From: Caulobacteraceae bacterium
GTDB lineage: Bacteria > Pseudomonadota > Alphaproteobacteria > Caulobacterales > Caulobacteraceae
DNA length: 64,000 nucleotides
Assembly (NCBI GenBank): GCA_947475465.1
Contig: CANJLK010000009.1
Span: 23,442 to 87,441, forward strand
Direction of reading: 5' to 3'
Each line of letters starts with the position of its first letter. The first letter of the stretch is position 1. This document shows, piece by piece, positions 52,692 to 60,413 of this stretch. Under the pieces are notes generated by a model that searched no databases, had not been told where the DNA came from, and worked only from the letters and a program-made list of their open reading frames with translations. The position numbers and the translations under genes are program-made.

Positions 52692-53171
52692 CTAGTGATG
52701 CATGCCCGGCATGTCGGCCATCGGGTCGGGCTGGCCAACCGAAACCTTGAGGCCGACCTTGATCCTGACGCCGCTGGCGAAGGTCAGGGTCGCGGGCAGG
52801 CTGTCGCCAACGTTCAGCGGCTTGGTCAGGCGGATGAACATCAGGTGGTAGGCGCCCGGGCCGAAGGTCGCCTGGCCGCCGGCCGGGATCGCCACCCGGT
52901 CCTGGCGGGCCATGGACATGACCCCGCCGGCCATGGCGGTGGAGTGGATCTCCACCCTGGCCGCCGCGGGACTTTCGACCCCGACCAAGGCGTCCGCCGC
53001 CTTGGCGGTGTTGGCGACCACCATGTAGCCGATGCCGTTGGTCCCGGCCGCGGCCGGGCGGCTCCAGGGCTGGCGGACCTCCAGCCCCCCGAGCCGATAT
53101 GTGGCCGCGGACACGGTTCCGGCGGTCAGGGCGACGATGGCCAGGGCGGCCAGTCCGGTTTGAAGTCTCAT
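52692..53171 (-). CDS. periplasmic copper chaperone PCu(A)C
   Basis: A 159-residue exported protein. After the signal peptide (TAGTVSAAT) the domain shows VRQPWSRPAAAGTNGIGYM, the Cu(I) ligands His and Met in EIHSTAMAGGVMSM and the second pair in YHLMFIRL. A Met/His tail (DPMADMPGMHH) adds possible metal sites. It delivers Cu(I) to cytochrome oxidase or other targets. It follows the YcnI-like gene by 13 bp. Confidence 0.92.
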   Translation of the reverse strand: MRLQTGLAALAIVALTAGTVSAATYRLGGLEVRQPWSRPAAAGTNGIGYMVVANTAKAADALVGVESPAAARVEIHSTAMAGGVMSMARQDRVAIPAGGQATFGPGAYHLMFIRLTKPLNVGDSLPATLTFASGVRIKVGLKVSVGQPDPMADMPGMHH

Positions 53172-53184
53172 GTCGACAGCATCC

Positions 53185-53694
53185 TCAATGATTGTGGCCG
53201 CCATCGGTCGCGGCGGGGCCGAGCTGCAGGGAAGGGGCCGGGTGGCTGAGCCGCCCTTCGCCAGGGTCGGGGATCTCGATCCATTGCTCGGTTTCCTCGC
53301 CGCAAGTCTGGACAGCTGGGAAGTAGAGCGGGCCGGGGGCCGACGGCGTGCGGATGAAGACCGTGAACTCATCGAATTCGTCCGGGGGCAGACGGCCCGT
53401 CCAGGTCACCGCGCTAACGCCGCCGCCTTGATCATGTTCGATGGTCAGGGTCCAGCCGGCCTTTGGCTGCGGGCGGGCCGCGCCAAGACCCGGGGGCATT
53501 TCGATCCGCACGCCCGTGGTCGCCGCGATGTCATGGCAGCCGTGGCCGACCTGAAACCGCACCGCCTGGTAGGCGCCGGCCGCCGCCTGCTTCGGTTCGG
53601 TGCTGACATGGGCGCCGGCCTGGCCGCTCATGGCGACGAACGCCAGGCCGATGGCGACGAGGCGTGTCAGGCCCTGGCTATCAAGGTGTCGCAT
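53185..53694 (-). CDS. YcnI-like DUF1775 copper-binding protein
   Basis: A 169-residue exported protein. The signal peptide ends so that the mature N-terminus is HVSTEPKQAAAG, as in YcnI where this His binds copper. VRFQVGHGCHDIAATTGVRI and the Trp of AGWTLTIEHD are family features; a His-rich tail (GGHNH) is added. ATG 53694 fits AGGAG at 53702-53706 better than ATG 53700. It lies between the TonB receptor and PCu(A)C genes. Confidence 0.88.
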   Translation of the reverse strand: MRHLDSQGLTRLVAIGLAFVAMSGQAGAHVSTEPKQAAAGAYQAVRFQVGHGCHDIAATTGVRIEMPPGLGAARPQPKAGWTLTIEHDQGGGVSAVTWTGRLPPDEFDEFTVFIRTPSAPGPLYFPAVQTCGEETEQWIEIPDPGEGRLSHPAPSLQLGPAATDGGHNH

Positions 53695-53735
53695 TCGCAT
53701 CTCCTGCTGAAAGCGCGGTCCCGGCATGGCCGGGT

Positions 53736-56033
53736 TCAATAGGCGTACTTGAGATCGACGAACACGCTTCGTTGGGTGAAGGGGTGGAACAGGATGTAGC
53801 TGCGGTCGCCAAGATTGGTGACGCCGATCGCCGTCTCCAGATGGTCGTTCACCCGATAGCGGACGTGGACATCGGCGACGAAGAAAGCCCCGAAGCCCTG
53901 GTAGGTGTTGGCGTAGTGGTCGCTGTTGTCGATCGTCGCGAACATGCGATCGCTGTAGCGGGCGGCCAGAGCCAGATCGAGCCGCGGGAGCGTCGGCGGC
54001 GTGTAGGTGGCGACCATGGCGCCGCGCCAGCGTGGCAGTTGCGGCAGGTGCTTGCCGACCGCCGCGGGGAAGGCGCGGTCCTTCTCGATGCCGGTGTCCA
54101 GGTAAGTCGCCCAGCCTGAGATCGCGAGGCCCGGGACCAGGAGGTCTCTCTCGACGCCCACCACCTCGATGCCGGACGAGCGCGTACGCTCGACGTTCTG
54201 GACGAAGCTCACGTTGGATCCGTTCAGCAGGGCCGTCTGGGAGAGCAGGGCGTTGCGGACATGTTCATCGAAGACCGAGATCCGCAGGCTGCCTGACGTC
54301 CAATTACGTTCCACCGACAGTTCGCTGGAAAGCGCCCGCTCCGGCGTCAGGTGGGGGTCGGGAACGGAGAGGGTCGGTCCCGTGGTCACCGCCTGGTAGA
54401 GTTCGCTTACTGTCGGGAAGCGGTTGGCGACGCCGACCGAACCCTTGAAGATCCAGCCGGGCGCCGGGGACCATTGCGCGACGGCCTTGGGCGAGAAGGT
54501 GCTCTGGCCGATTTCCGGCTGGCGGGTGTTGAGCGGCGGCGCCGCCGAGACGTTGAGGCCCTGGTAGGCGCGCCAGTGTTCGTAGCGGCCCCCGAGTGTC
54601 AGCTTGAGGTTGGGGGTCAGCGACCAGACGTCCTGAGCCCACAGGGCCTGGGTCTGGGTGCGGCCCTGGTTGAGCGTCAGGAGGGCGCCTTTTTCGTCCG
54701 CGCGCCAGTTGGCGAGGGCGAACCGCGGGTTGTCCAGGCGGTAGCTGTCCAGGTGCGAGCCGAAGCCGATGGCGTGGTCGGCGTTGGGCCGCCACTTGCC
54801 GTTGATGTCCAAGGTGCGCCAGGACGTCCCGTCCAACTCCGCGACAGTCCCGGCCCCACCGACGAAGCCGCCGGGCAAGGCCACGGTCGGGAGCCTTTGG
54901 CGACTGTGCAGATAATCGAAGGCGGTGGCGGTGACATCGAAGTCGAAAGCCCTGCCGGTGTGCGAGCTCAGCGCCAGGCCCTGGGCGAGCTCAAGTTCAT
55001 CGAAGTTGTAGACGCCGTTCGAGAAGGCGGAGGTCGCGACATTGTAGGCGCGGCCCGCGATGTTCAGGGCTCCGGCGTAGGCCGGGTTTCCGGCAGCGTC
55101 GCGCAGGTAGCTGTTGACGGTCGAGTCGTCGTCATTCCGGAACAGGCCGAAAGTGTAGGCCAGAGTCAGCGTCGGCGTGAAGTCGTAGGTGAAGCGGCCC
55201 GACGCATTGTCCTGCACCTGATGCTCCAGGCCGCTGGAGCCCAGAACCACGATCGGGGTGCTTGTCCGGTTGGCGTCGTTGAAGGCGCCGGTCACGGGCG
55301 CTCCGGCCGTGCTCGCCGCAGCCGGAACCGTGGCGGTGACATAGGTCAAGGGCTGGCCGTGGTTGTCCAGGTGGTTGTAACTCAGGCGGAACGCGAAGGC
55401 GCCGCGCCGGTCGCCGACGTCGGCGGCGAAGCGCCCCGTCGAGAAGCGCTTGTCGTCGGCGTATTTGACGAACGCCTGCGTGCCGGCCTGGGCCTCGACA
55501 TGGGCCTCCAGCCGGCTCGGCATACGGGTGACGAAGGCGATGACACTGCCCACGGAATTGCCGGGAAAGGCCGCGGAGAACGGTCCGTTCAGGACATCCA
55601 CCCGCGCCACGGCGCCCGGCGTGATCAGGCCCCATTTCGGGGACGCGCTGGTGTTGTTGTTGCCGATCAGGGCGGAAAGCAGGATGCCATCGACGTAGAG
55701 CAGGGTGCGGGCCGATGCGCCCACGCCGGAGGTGCGGCTGGTGATCGGCGACTGGGTGTCGCCGATGTGCCGCTGGCGGACCAGCACATTGGGCACATAG
55801 CGCAAGGCGTCCTCGGGCGTGACCATGGTGGTGGTCCGGGCGAGTTGGTCGGCCGTAACGGTCGAAGTGGTGTTTGGGGTGTCCGTGAGGTTTGAGACGG
55901 ACGAGGGGGCCGTGACGATGACGGTATCCACCGTGGCGGCGGCTGCGTCTTCCGTGCGGGCGGCGGTCGTGACGAGGCCGCAAAGGGCTGCGCCAAGGAA
56001 GAGGGCGCGGCGCGCCCCGGCAGGGAAAGGCAT
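53736..56033 (-). CDS. TonB-dependent receptor, probably copper-related
   Basis: A 765-residue outer-membrane receptor. The signal peptide ends around TTAARTED; the plug shows VDTVIVTAP, TLLYVDGILLSALIGN and VDVLNGPFSAAFPGNSVGS, and the barrel ends in VDLKYAY. The plug lacks the usual IRG(F/G) motif after the first strand and has SRTSGVGASARTLLYVDG instead. The company of DUF2946, YcnI and PCu(A)C genes suggests an OprC/NosA-like copper role; this is context inference. Confidence 0.88.
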   Translation of the reverse strand: MPFPAGARRALFLGAALCGLVTTAARTEDAAAATVDTVIVTAPSSVSNLTDTPNTTSTVTADQLARTTTMVTPEDALRYVPNVLVRQRHIGDTQSPITSRTSGVGASARTLLYVDGILLSALIGNNNTSASPKWGLITPGAVARVDVLNGPFSAAFPGNSVGSVIAFVTRMPSRLEAHVEAQAGTQAFVKYADDKRFSTGRFAADVGDRRGAFAFRLSYNHLDNHGQPLTYVTATVPAAASTAGAPVTGAFNDANRTSTPIVVLGSSGLEHQVQDNASGRFTYDFTPTLTLAYTFGLFRNDDDSTVNSYLRDAAGNPAYAGALNIAGRAYNVATSAFSNGVYNFDELELAQGLALSSHTGRAFDFDVTATAFDYLHSRQRLPTVALPGGFVGGAGTVAELDGTSWRTLDINGKWRPNADHAIGFGSHLDSYRLDNPRFALANWRADEKGALLTLNQGRTQTQALWAQDVWSLTPNLKLTLGGRYEHWRAYQGLNVSAAPPLNTRQPEIGQSTFSPKAVAQWSPAPGWIFKGSVGVANRFPTVSELYQAVTTGPTLSVPDPHLTPERALSSELSVERNWTSGSLRISVFDEHVRNALLSQTALLNGSNVSFVQNVERTRSSGIEVVGVERDLLVPGLAISGWATYLDTGIEKDRAFPAAVGKHLPQLPRWRGAMVATYTPPTLPRLDLALAARYSDRMFATIDNSDHYANTYQGFGAFFVADVHVRYRVNDHLETAIGVTNLGDRSYILFHPFTQRSVFVDLKYAY

Positions 56034-56096
56034 GTTGGATCCAGAACGGCAGACAACGGTCGGCGCCTTCGCGGGCGCGGCTCATGGGGGTCTGGT

Positions 56097-56483
56097 TCAG
56101 GCGGTGGGCGGACCCTGTCCGAAGGGGCGGGGCGGGGAACGGGCGCGGGGCGCGGGCGCTGGCGCGGCGGCGGCATGCTCGACGCGCGCGGTGACGTAGG
56201 CGACCGGCTGAATCGCCAGTTCCGGGGCGGCGATCGCGGCCATGGCGGCGGCCAGGCAGTCCTGGCAGGGCAGGCCGCCGAAACCCTTCGGCTTGGGCGC
56301 GGGCGCGCCGTCCTGGGTGACGGTCTGGGCGCCATAGGCCGTGCAGATGATCATGGTCTCGCCGCTGGCGCGGCTGGCGGCCATGGCCGCGGCGGGGGCA
56401 AGCGCCTGGATCAGCAGGGCGAAGATCGCCACCAGGGCCGCGATGGCGCCCCGATTTCCAGCTGATTGTCCCGTCCGACGCAT
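56097..56483 (-). CDS. DUF2946-like membrane protein
   Basis: A 128-residue protein with one N-terminal helix (AALVAIFALLIQALAPAAAM), the segment GETMIICTAYGAQTV, and a Cys pair in LPCQDCLAAAM typical of DUF2946 proteins found with copper genes. The tail is Ala/Pro-rich. It starts the operon that continues with the TonB receptor 63 bp on. The Cys pair could bind metal. Confidence 0.75.
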   Translation of the reverse strand: MRRTGQSAGNRGAIAALVAIFALLIQALAPAAAMAASRASGETMIICTAYGAQTVTQDGAPAPKPKGFGGLPCQDCLAAAMAAIAAPELAIQPVAYVTARVEHAAAAPAPAPRARSPPRPFGQGPPTA

Positions 56484-56563
56484 GGCTGGGCCTTCTACAC
56501 CGGCGATTTGATTTCTCAAGCCGCCAAGGCTCCCCATATGCATGAGCCCAGCTTGGAGATCGC

Positions 56564-58348
56564 ATGGAAGCCCACGTCCAGCCCGGCGCCTACAAGGACG
56601 TGGTCCTGTTTCTCGCCACGGCGGGGATCGTCGTGCCCCTGTTCCGCCGCTGGAAGGTGAGTCCGATCCTGGGGTTCCTCGGCGCCGGCCTGCTGCTCGG
56701 GCCGCACGGACTGGGCCGTCTCTCGGACCGGGCGCCCTGGTTGTCCTTCCTGACGATCGGCAATCCCGACGAGGTCGCCCAGCTGGCCGAATTCGGGGTG
56801 GTGTTTCTGCTCTTCATGATCGGGCTGGAGCTGTCCTGGGAGCGTCTGCGGGCGCTGCGGCGCTATGTTTTCGGCCTGGGGGCGCTTCAGGTCGGACTCT
56901 GCCTGACGGTCACCGCCGGGCTTTCGCTGGCGGCGGGTCAGCCGCCGGGCGCGGCGCTCGCCATCGGAGCGGCGCTGGCGCTTTCGTCCACGGCCATCGT
57001 CATGCCGATCCTGACCGAGCAGAAGCGGCAGCACTCCCTGGCCGGCCGGACCACCTTCTCGGTGCTCCTGTTCCAGGACCTCGCGGTGGCGCCGATTTTG
57101 GTCACGCTCACCCTGCTGGGCCGCCGCGACGCGCCGCCGACCCTGTCGCCGGATCTGCTCCTGGCCTTTGCGCCGGCGGTCATCGGGATCGTCGTTCTGC
57201 TGGTTGCCGGCCGACTGCTCTTGCGGCCGATGCTGCGCTCCGTCGCCAAAGCCAAGAGCGAAGAGCTGTTCGTCGCCGCCTCCCTCCTCGTGGTGATCGG
57301 CGCGGGCCTGGTCAGCGCGTTGGCCGGGCTGTCGATGGCGCTGGGCGCCTTCATCGCCGGGCTGCTTCTGGCCGAGACCGAGTTCCGCCACGAGGTCGAG
57401 GTCACCATCGAGCCGTTCAAGGGGCTCCTGCTGGGCCTGTTCTTCGTGTCCATCGGCATCGGCCTCGATCTGCCGCTCCTGGCCGCGCGGCCCTGGACGA
57501 TCATCGGCGTGGCCTTCGGGCTGATGGCGGCCAACGGCGTGGTAATCTTCGTGCTGGCCAGGCTGTTCAGGGTGAAGACCCGCGCCGCCGCGGAGGTCGC
57601 CCTGCTGCTGGCGGGCGCCGGCGAGTTCGCCTTCGTGATCCTGGGCCAGGCCATGGACCAGCGGCTCGTCGACCGGACGACCGGGCAGTCCCTGCTTGTG
57701 GCTGCGACCCTATCCATGACCTGCATCCCGGCGCTGGCGGCGCTCGGCGCCCGGCTGGGCGGCCGCGCACTGTCGCCTGCCGAGCTTCCGCCGGAGCGAT
57801 CCGGCGACGCACACGGAAGCTCGACGCCCGCGGTGCTGATCGCCGGCTACGGGCGGGTAGGCCGGCTGGTGGGTGAAATGCTGAGCCGGCACGGGGTGGC
57901 CTGGGTCGCCGCCGAGGCTGACGCGCGAGGCGTCGAGCGGGCGCGGCGGGCCGGCGAATCGATCTTCTTCGGCGACGCCGCCCGGCCCGAGTTCCTGCTG
58001 CGCTGCGGCCTGGCCGACGCTCCGGCCCTGGTGGTGACCATGGACAACCCCGACGGGGCCGAGGCGATTGTGGCGACCGCGCGGCAATTGCGTCCGGACC
58101 TGACCATCGTCGCCCGGGCCCGTGACGCGCGCCACGCCCAGCGGCTTTACGACCTGGGGGCGACCGACGCCGTGCCCGAGACGGTGGAGGCCAGCCTGCA
58201 GCTGTCCGAGGCGCTGCTGGTGGAGATCGGCGTGCCGATGGGCTTGGTGATCGCATCGATCCATGAACGTCGCGACGAGTTCCGCAAGGCTCTGAACCGG
58301 CCCGACTCACTCGGCGGCCGGACCCGGGCCCGCCGCCGCCCACAATAG
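56564..58348 (+). CDS. CPA2-family K+/H+ antiporter with TrkA-N domain, second copy
   Basis: A 594-residue Kef/RosB-type antiporter. The membrane part (residues 12-400) has ALSSTAIVMPIL and FIAGLLLAETEFRHEVE; the TrkA-N domain has VLIAGYGRVGRLVGEML and IFFGDAARPEFLLR. It is only distantly like the protein at 27518-29410. It is divergent from the copper operon. Confidence 0.9.
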   Translation: MEAHVQPGAYKDVVLFLATAGIVVPLFRRWKVSPILGFLGAGLLLGPHGLGRLSDRAPWLSFLTIGNPDEVAQLAEFGVVFLLFMIGLELSWERLRALRRYVFGLGALQVGLCLTVTAGLSLAAGQPPGAALAIGAALALSSTAIVMPILTEQKRQHSLAGRTTFSVLLFQDLAVAPILVTLTLLGRRDAPPTLSPDLLLAFAPAVIGIVVLLVAGRLLLRPMLRSVAKAKSEELFVAASLLVVIGAGLVSALAGLSMALGAFIAGLLLAETEFRHEVEVTIEPFKGLLLGLFFVSIGIGLDLPLLAARPWTIIGVAFGLMAANGVVIFVLARLFRVKTRAAAEVALLLAGAGEFAFVILGQAMDQRLVDRTTGQSLLVAATLSMTCIPALAALGARLGGRALSPAELPPERSGDAHGSSTPAVLIAGYGRVGRLVGEMLSRHGVAWVAAEADARGVERARRAGESIFFGDAARPEFLLRCGLADAPALVVTMDNPDGAEAIVATARQLRPDLTIVARARDARHAQRLYDLGATDAVPETVEASLQLSEALLVEIGVPMGLVIASIHERRDEFRKALNRPDSLGGRTRARRRPQ

Positions 58349-58863
58349 GGCCCAAACGGCGCCCAAAAGCGGCCGACCCCGGAACCAAGCTCCGCCATCG
58401 ACGTTGAGGGGGTCGGCGCATATGGGGCGCAGGCGGGTCGGGGAGGCAAATTCGCGGCATCAAGCTAGGGCACAAGGCGATTGGCGCCGCCAAGTCGATG
58501 ATTTCGCGCGCCGAGCTCTGCCTGCGACAATGGTGCAAATTTACAAGACTAACCAGGAACTTCGCAACGACACGACATTGGCCATAATAACTTATGTCAA
58601 TTGTTGCTAAGGACTTGGGAAATCAAAATCCTTCACGGGCTGGTCAGAAGTTTTCTGTGGTCCAGCTTGAATCGTCCGGGATGGGTTGATCTGAGGTCTT
58701 TGGCCGACGATTCCGTCGAGGGGATGGGGATTGGGTTCGCCGCGGGCGGGAATTTGCGAAGCGAGTGTTGCTCTGGTGACACTTACGCAACTCCCCACCC
58801 TTGATATAAATGGTCGCTGGGTCGATAGGCCGCAGCACCGAGGGCAATGAGAGGGCTCTGATT
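58349..58863 (+). other. AT-richer region before ompA, no clear gene
   Basis: This 515-bp stretch opens with a perfect EcfG-type promoter (58381-58405). A short frame at 58422-58610 (start ATG, 62 residues, ends TYVNCC) has no ribosome site or recognisable motif. AT content rises after 58510. GAGAGGG just before ATG 58864 is the ompA ribosome site. Confidence 0.5.
58381..58405 (+). promoter_or_regulatory. orphan EcfG/SigT-type promoter
   Basis: GGAAC (58381-58385), 16-nt spacer, CGTT (58402-58405). No conserved gene follows within 450 bp, so it would make either a long ompA leader or a small RNA. Confidence 0.6.
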
Positions 58864-60060
58864 ATGAAGTTCAAACTACTGGCGGGAGCCGCCTTGGCCA
58901 CAATGTTTGTGGCCAGCGCCGCCTCAGCACAGGTTGGCTGGTATGGCGCCGTCGATCTCGGCTACCACTGGCCCGAAGGCGTCGATGCGACCTCGTCCAA
59001 CAACGCCTCGGACGGTAAGCCCTATGCGTGGACGTTCGATCAGGACAGCAGCTGGGCCGGCTTCGTTCGCCTCGGCTATCAGCTGACCGATCACTGGCGC
59101 GTAGAACTGGAAGCCGGCTATCGCGACGGCGATATCAGCTCGGTCCGCGGTGGCGCTCAAGCCGTCGTCGGTCTCTGCGCCCCCGGGGTGATCCGCACGG
59201 CCGCGGCGCCGAACTGCGGTTCGCCTGACGGCAGCGTCCACTCGTGGACGGTGATGGGCAACGTCCTCTACGACATCCTGCCCGGCGCCACCTTCGATCC
59301 GTTCATCGGCGCCGGCCTCGGCGTCAACCACACGGAAATGCAGGTCAACGGTCAGTTCTCGAACGTTCCGGGCGTCTTCACCGCCGCCAACCCCGCCATC
59401 CAGAACCTGACCATCGACGACAGCGACACGGCGTTCGCCTGGCAGCTGATCGCCGGCGTGGCCTGGAAGGCGACGGACCGTCTGAACGTCGATTTCACCT
59501 ACCGCTACCTCGGCGGTTCGGACACGACCTTCACCTCCACCGGCAGCGCCGCGCTGCAGCCCGGCACGTTCAAGGGGCAATACCGCGACTCGTCGGCGAC
59601 CATCGGCCTGCGTTACTCCTTCGCAGCCCCGCCGCCGCCGCCGCCGCCCCCGCCGCCCCCGCCGCCGCCGCCTCCGCCGCCTCCGCCTCCGCCGCCTCCC
59701 CCGCCGCCGCCTCCGCCGGCCTATGAGGCCAAGCAGTTCATCGTCTACTTCCCGTTCGATCAGTACGTCCTGACGCCGGAAGCCCAGGCGGTGGTCCAGG
59801 AAGCGGCCAACTACTCGAACGCCGGACATGCGACCAAGGTCGTGGTCGTCGGTCACACCGACACCTCCGGTTCGCTGGCCTACAACGTCCGCCTGTCGGA
59901 ACGCCGCGCCAAGGCCGTTGCTGACGCCCTGGTCGGCCTGGGCGTCGCCCAGACCGCCCTGTCGGTCGACTGGAAGGGTGAAACCGCCCCCGCAGTCGCC
60001 ACCGGCGACGGCGTGAAGGAACCGCTGAACCGCCGCTCCACGATCGACATCAACTTCTGA
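58864..60060 (+). CDS. OmpA-family outer-membrane protein with poly-proline linker
   Basis: A 398-residue protein. The signal peptide ends at ASAASAQV. An eight-strand OmpA-like barrel spans about 22-250 (GWYGAVDLGYHW to IGLRYSFA). Thirty consecutive prolines (residues 256-285) lead to an OmpA C-terminal domain: FIVYFPFDQYVLTPEA, VVGHTDTSGSLAYN and LSERRAKAVADAL, with the diaminopimelate-binding Asp and Arg. It tethers the outer membrane to peptidoglycan. A strong terminator follows. Confidence 0.94.
   Translation: MKFKLLAGAALATMFVASAASAQVGWYGAVDLGYHWPEGVDATSSNNASDGKPYAWTFDQDSSWAGFVRLGYQLTDHWRVELEAGYRDGDISSVRGGAQAVVGLCAPGVIRTAAAPNCGSPDGSVHSWTVMGNVLYDILPGATFDPFIGAGLGVNHTEMQVNGQFSNVPGVFTAANPAIQNLTIDDSDTAFAWQLIAGVAWKATDRLNVDFTYRYLGGSDTTFTSTGSAALQPGTFKGQYRDSSATIGLRYSFAAPPPPPPPPPPPPPPPPPPPPPPPPPPPPPPAYEAKQFIVYFPFDQYVLTPEAQAVVQEAANYSNAGHATKVVVVGHTDTSGSLAYNVRLSERRAKAVADALVGLGVAQTALSVDWKGETAPAVATGDGVKEPLNRRSTIDINF
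59629..59718 (+). repeat. CCG/CCN tandem repeat encoding 30 prolines
   Basis: Ninety bases of mostly CCG, CCC and CCT codons inside ompA. Such repeats can change length by slippage and require elongation factor P for translation. Confidence 0.95.
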
Positions 60061-60095
60061 TCTCGATCACCGAGCGATCGGTAAGACCCTAAGCG

Positions 60096-60123
60096 AGAGC
60101 CCGGCCGAAAGGCCGGGCTCTTT
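60096..60123 (+). terminator. intrinsic terminator after ompA
   Basis: An 11-bp perfect stem (60096-60106 with 60111-60121) with a GAAA tetraloop and a short T-run. Confidence 0.85.
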
Positions 60124-60313
60124 GCGTTTGCGCCCTTCGGCGGCGATGCATTTTTGGGCGCCTTGGAGAATTCTCACAGTGTCGTGAGCAGGCGGCCCCG
60201 GAGGTCCGCCAAGCCGTTGATCTGCCGAGGGGCGAGCGGTTCTGTTAACCTTTGGTTTACGAAAAAACCTGGGCGCCGATCCACCGCCTCATTGACGAAG
60301 CCTTAGGACGCAT

Positions 60314-60361
60314 GTCCCCATATGTGGGTTGTTCGGGCGCTTCGCCCACAACATGTAGGGG
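60314..60361. promoter_or_regulatory. tandem NrdR-like boxes upstream of nrdA
   Basis: CCCCATATGTGGG (60316-60328) and CCCACAACATGTAGGGG (60345-60361) are two near-palindromic sites whose centres are 32 bp apart, three helical turns. NrdR binds paired 16-bp boxes with this spacing before nrd operons. The fit to the general NrdR consensus is approximate. Confidence 0.65.
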
Positions 60362-60413
60362 CAGAGGGACGGGCCGAACGGGTCCAGTTCCCCAGGGGCA
60401 TGGGTCAGGGACG

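Larger units (their letters stand above)
60061..60413 (+). other. ompA-nrdA intergenic region
   Basis: The 353 bp hold the ompA terminator, an AT-rich promoter region around 60242-60270 (GTTAACCTTTGGTTTACG, partly like a CtrA site TTAA-N7-TTTA) and the tandem NrdR-like boxes at 60314-60361. No gene is supported. Confidence 0.6.

Noticed and set aside
60242..60260. CtrA-like site (TTAA-N7-TTTA) upstream of nrdA
   Set aside because: One half deviates from TTAA and the position is far from a mapped start; kept only as a remark in the intergenic entry.
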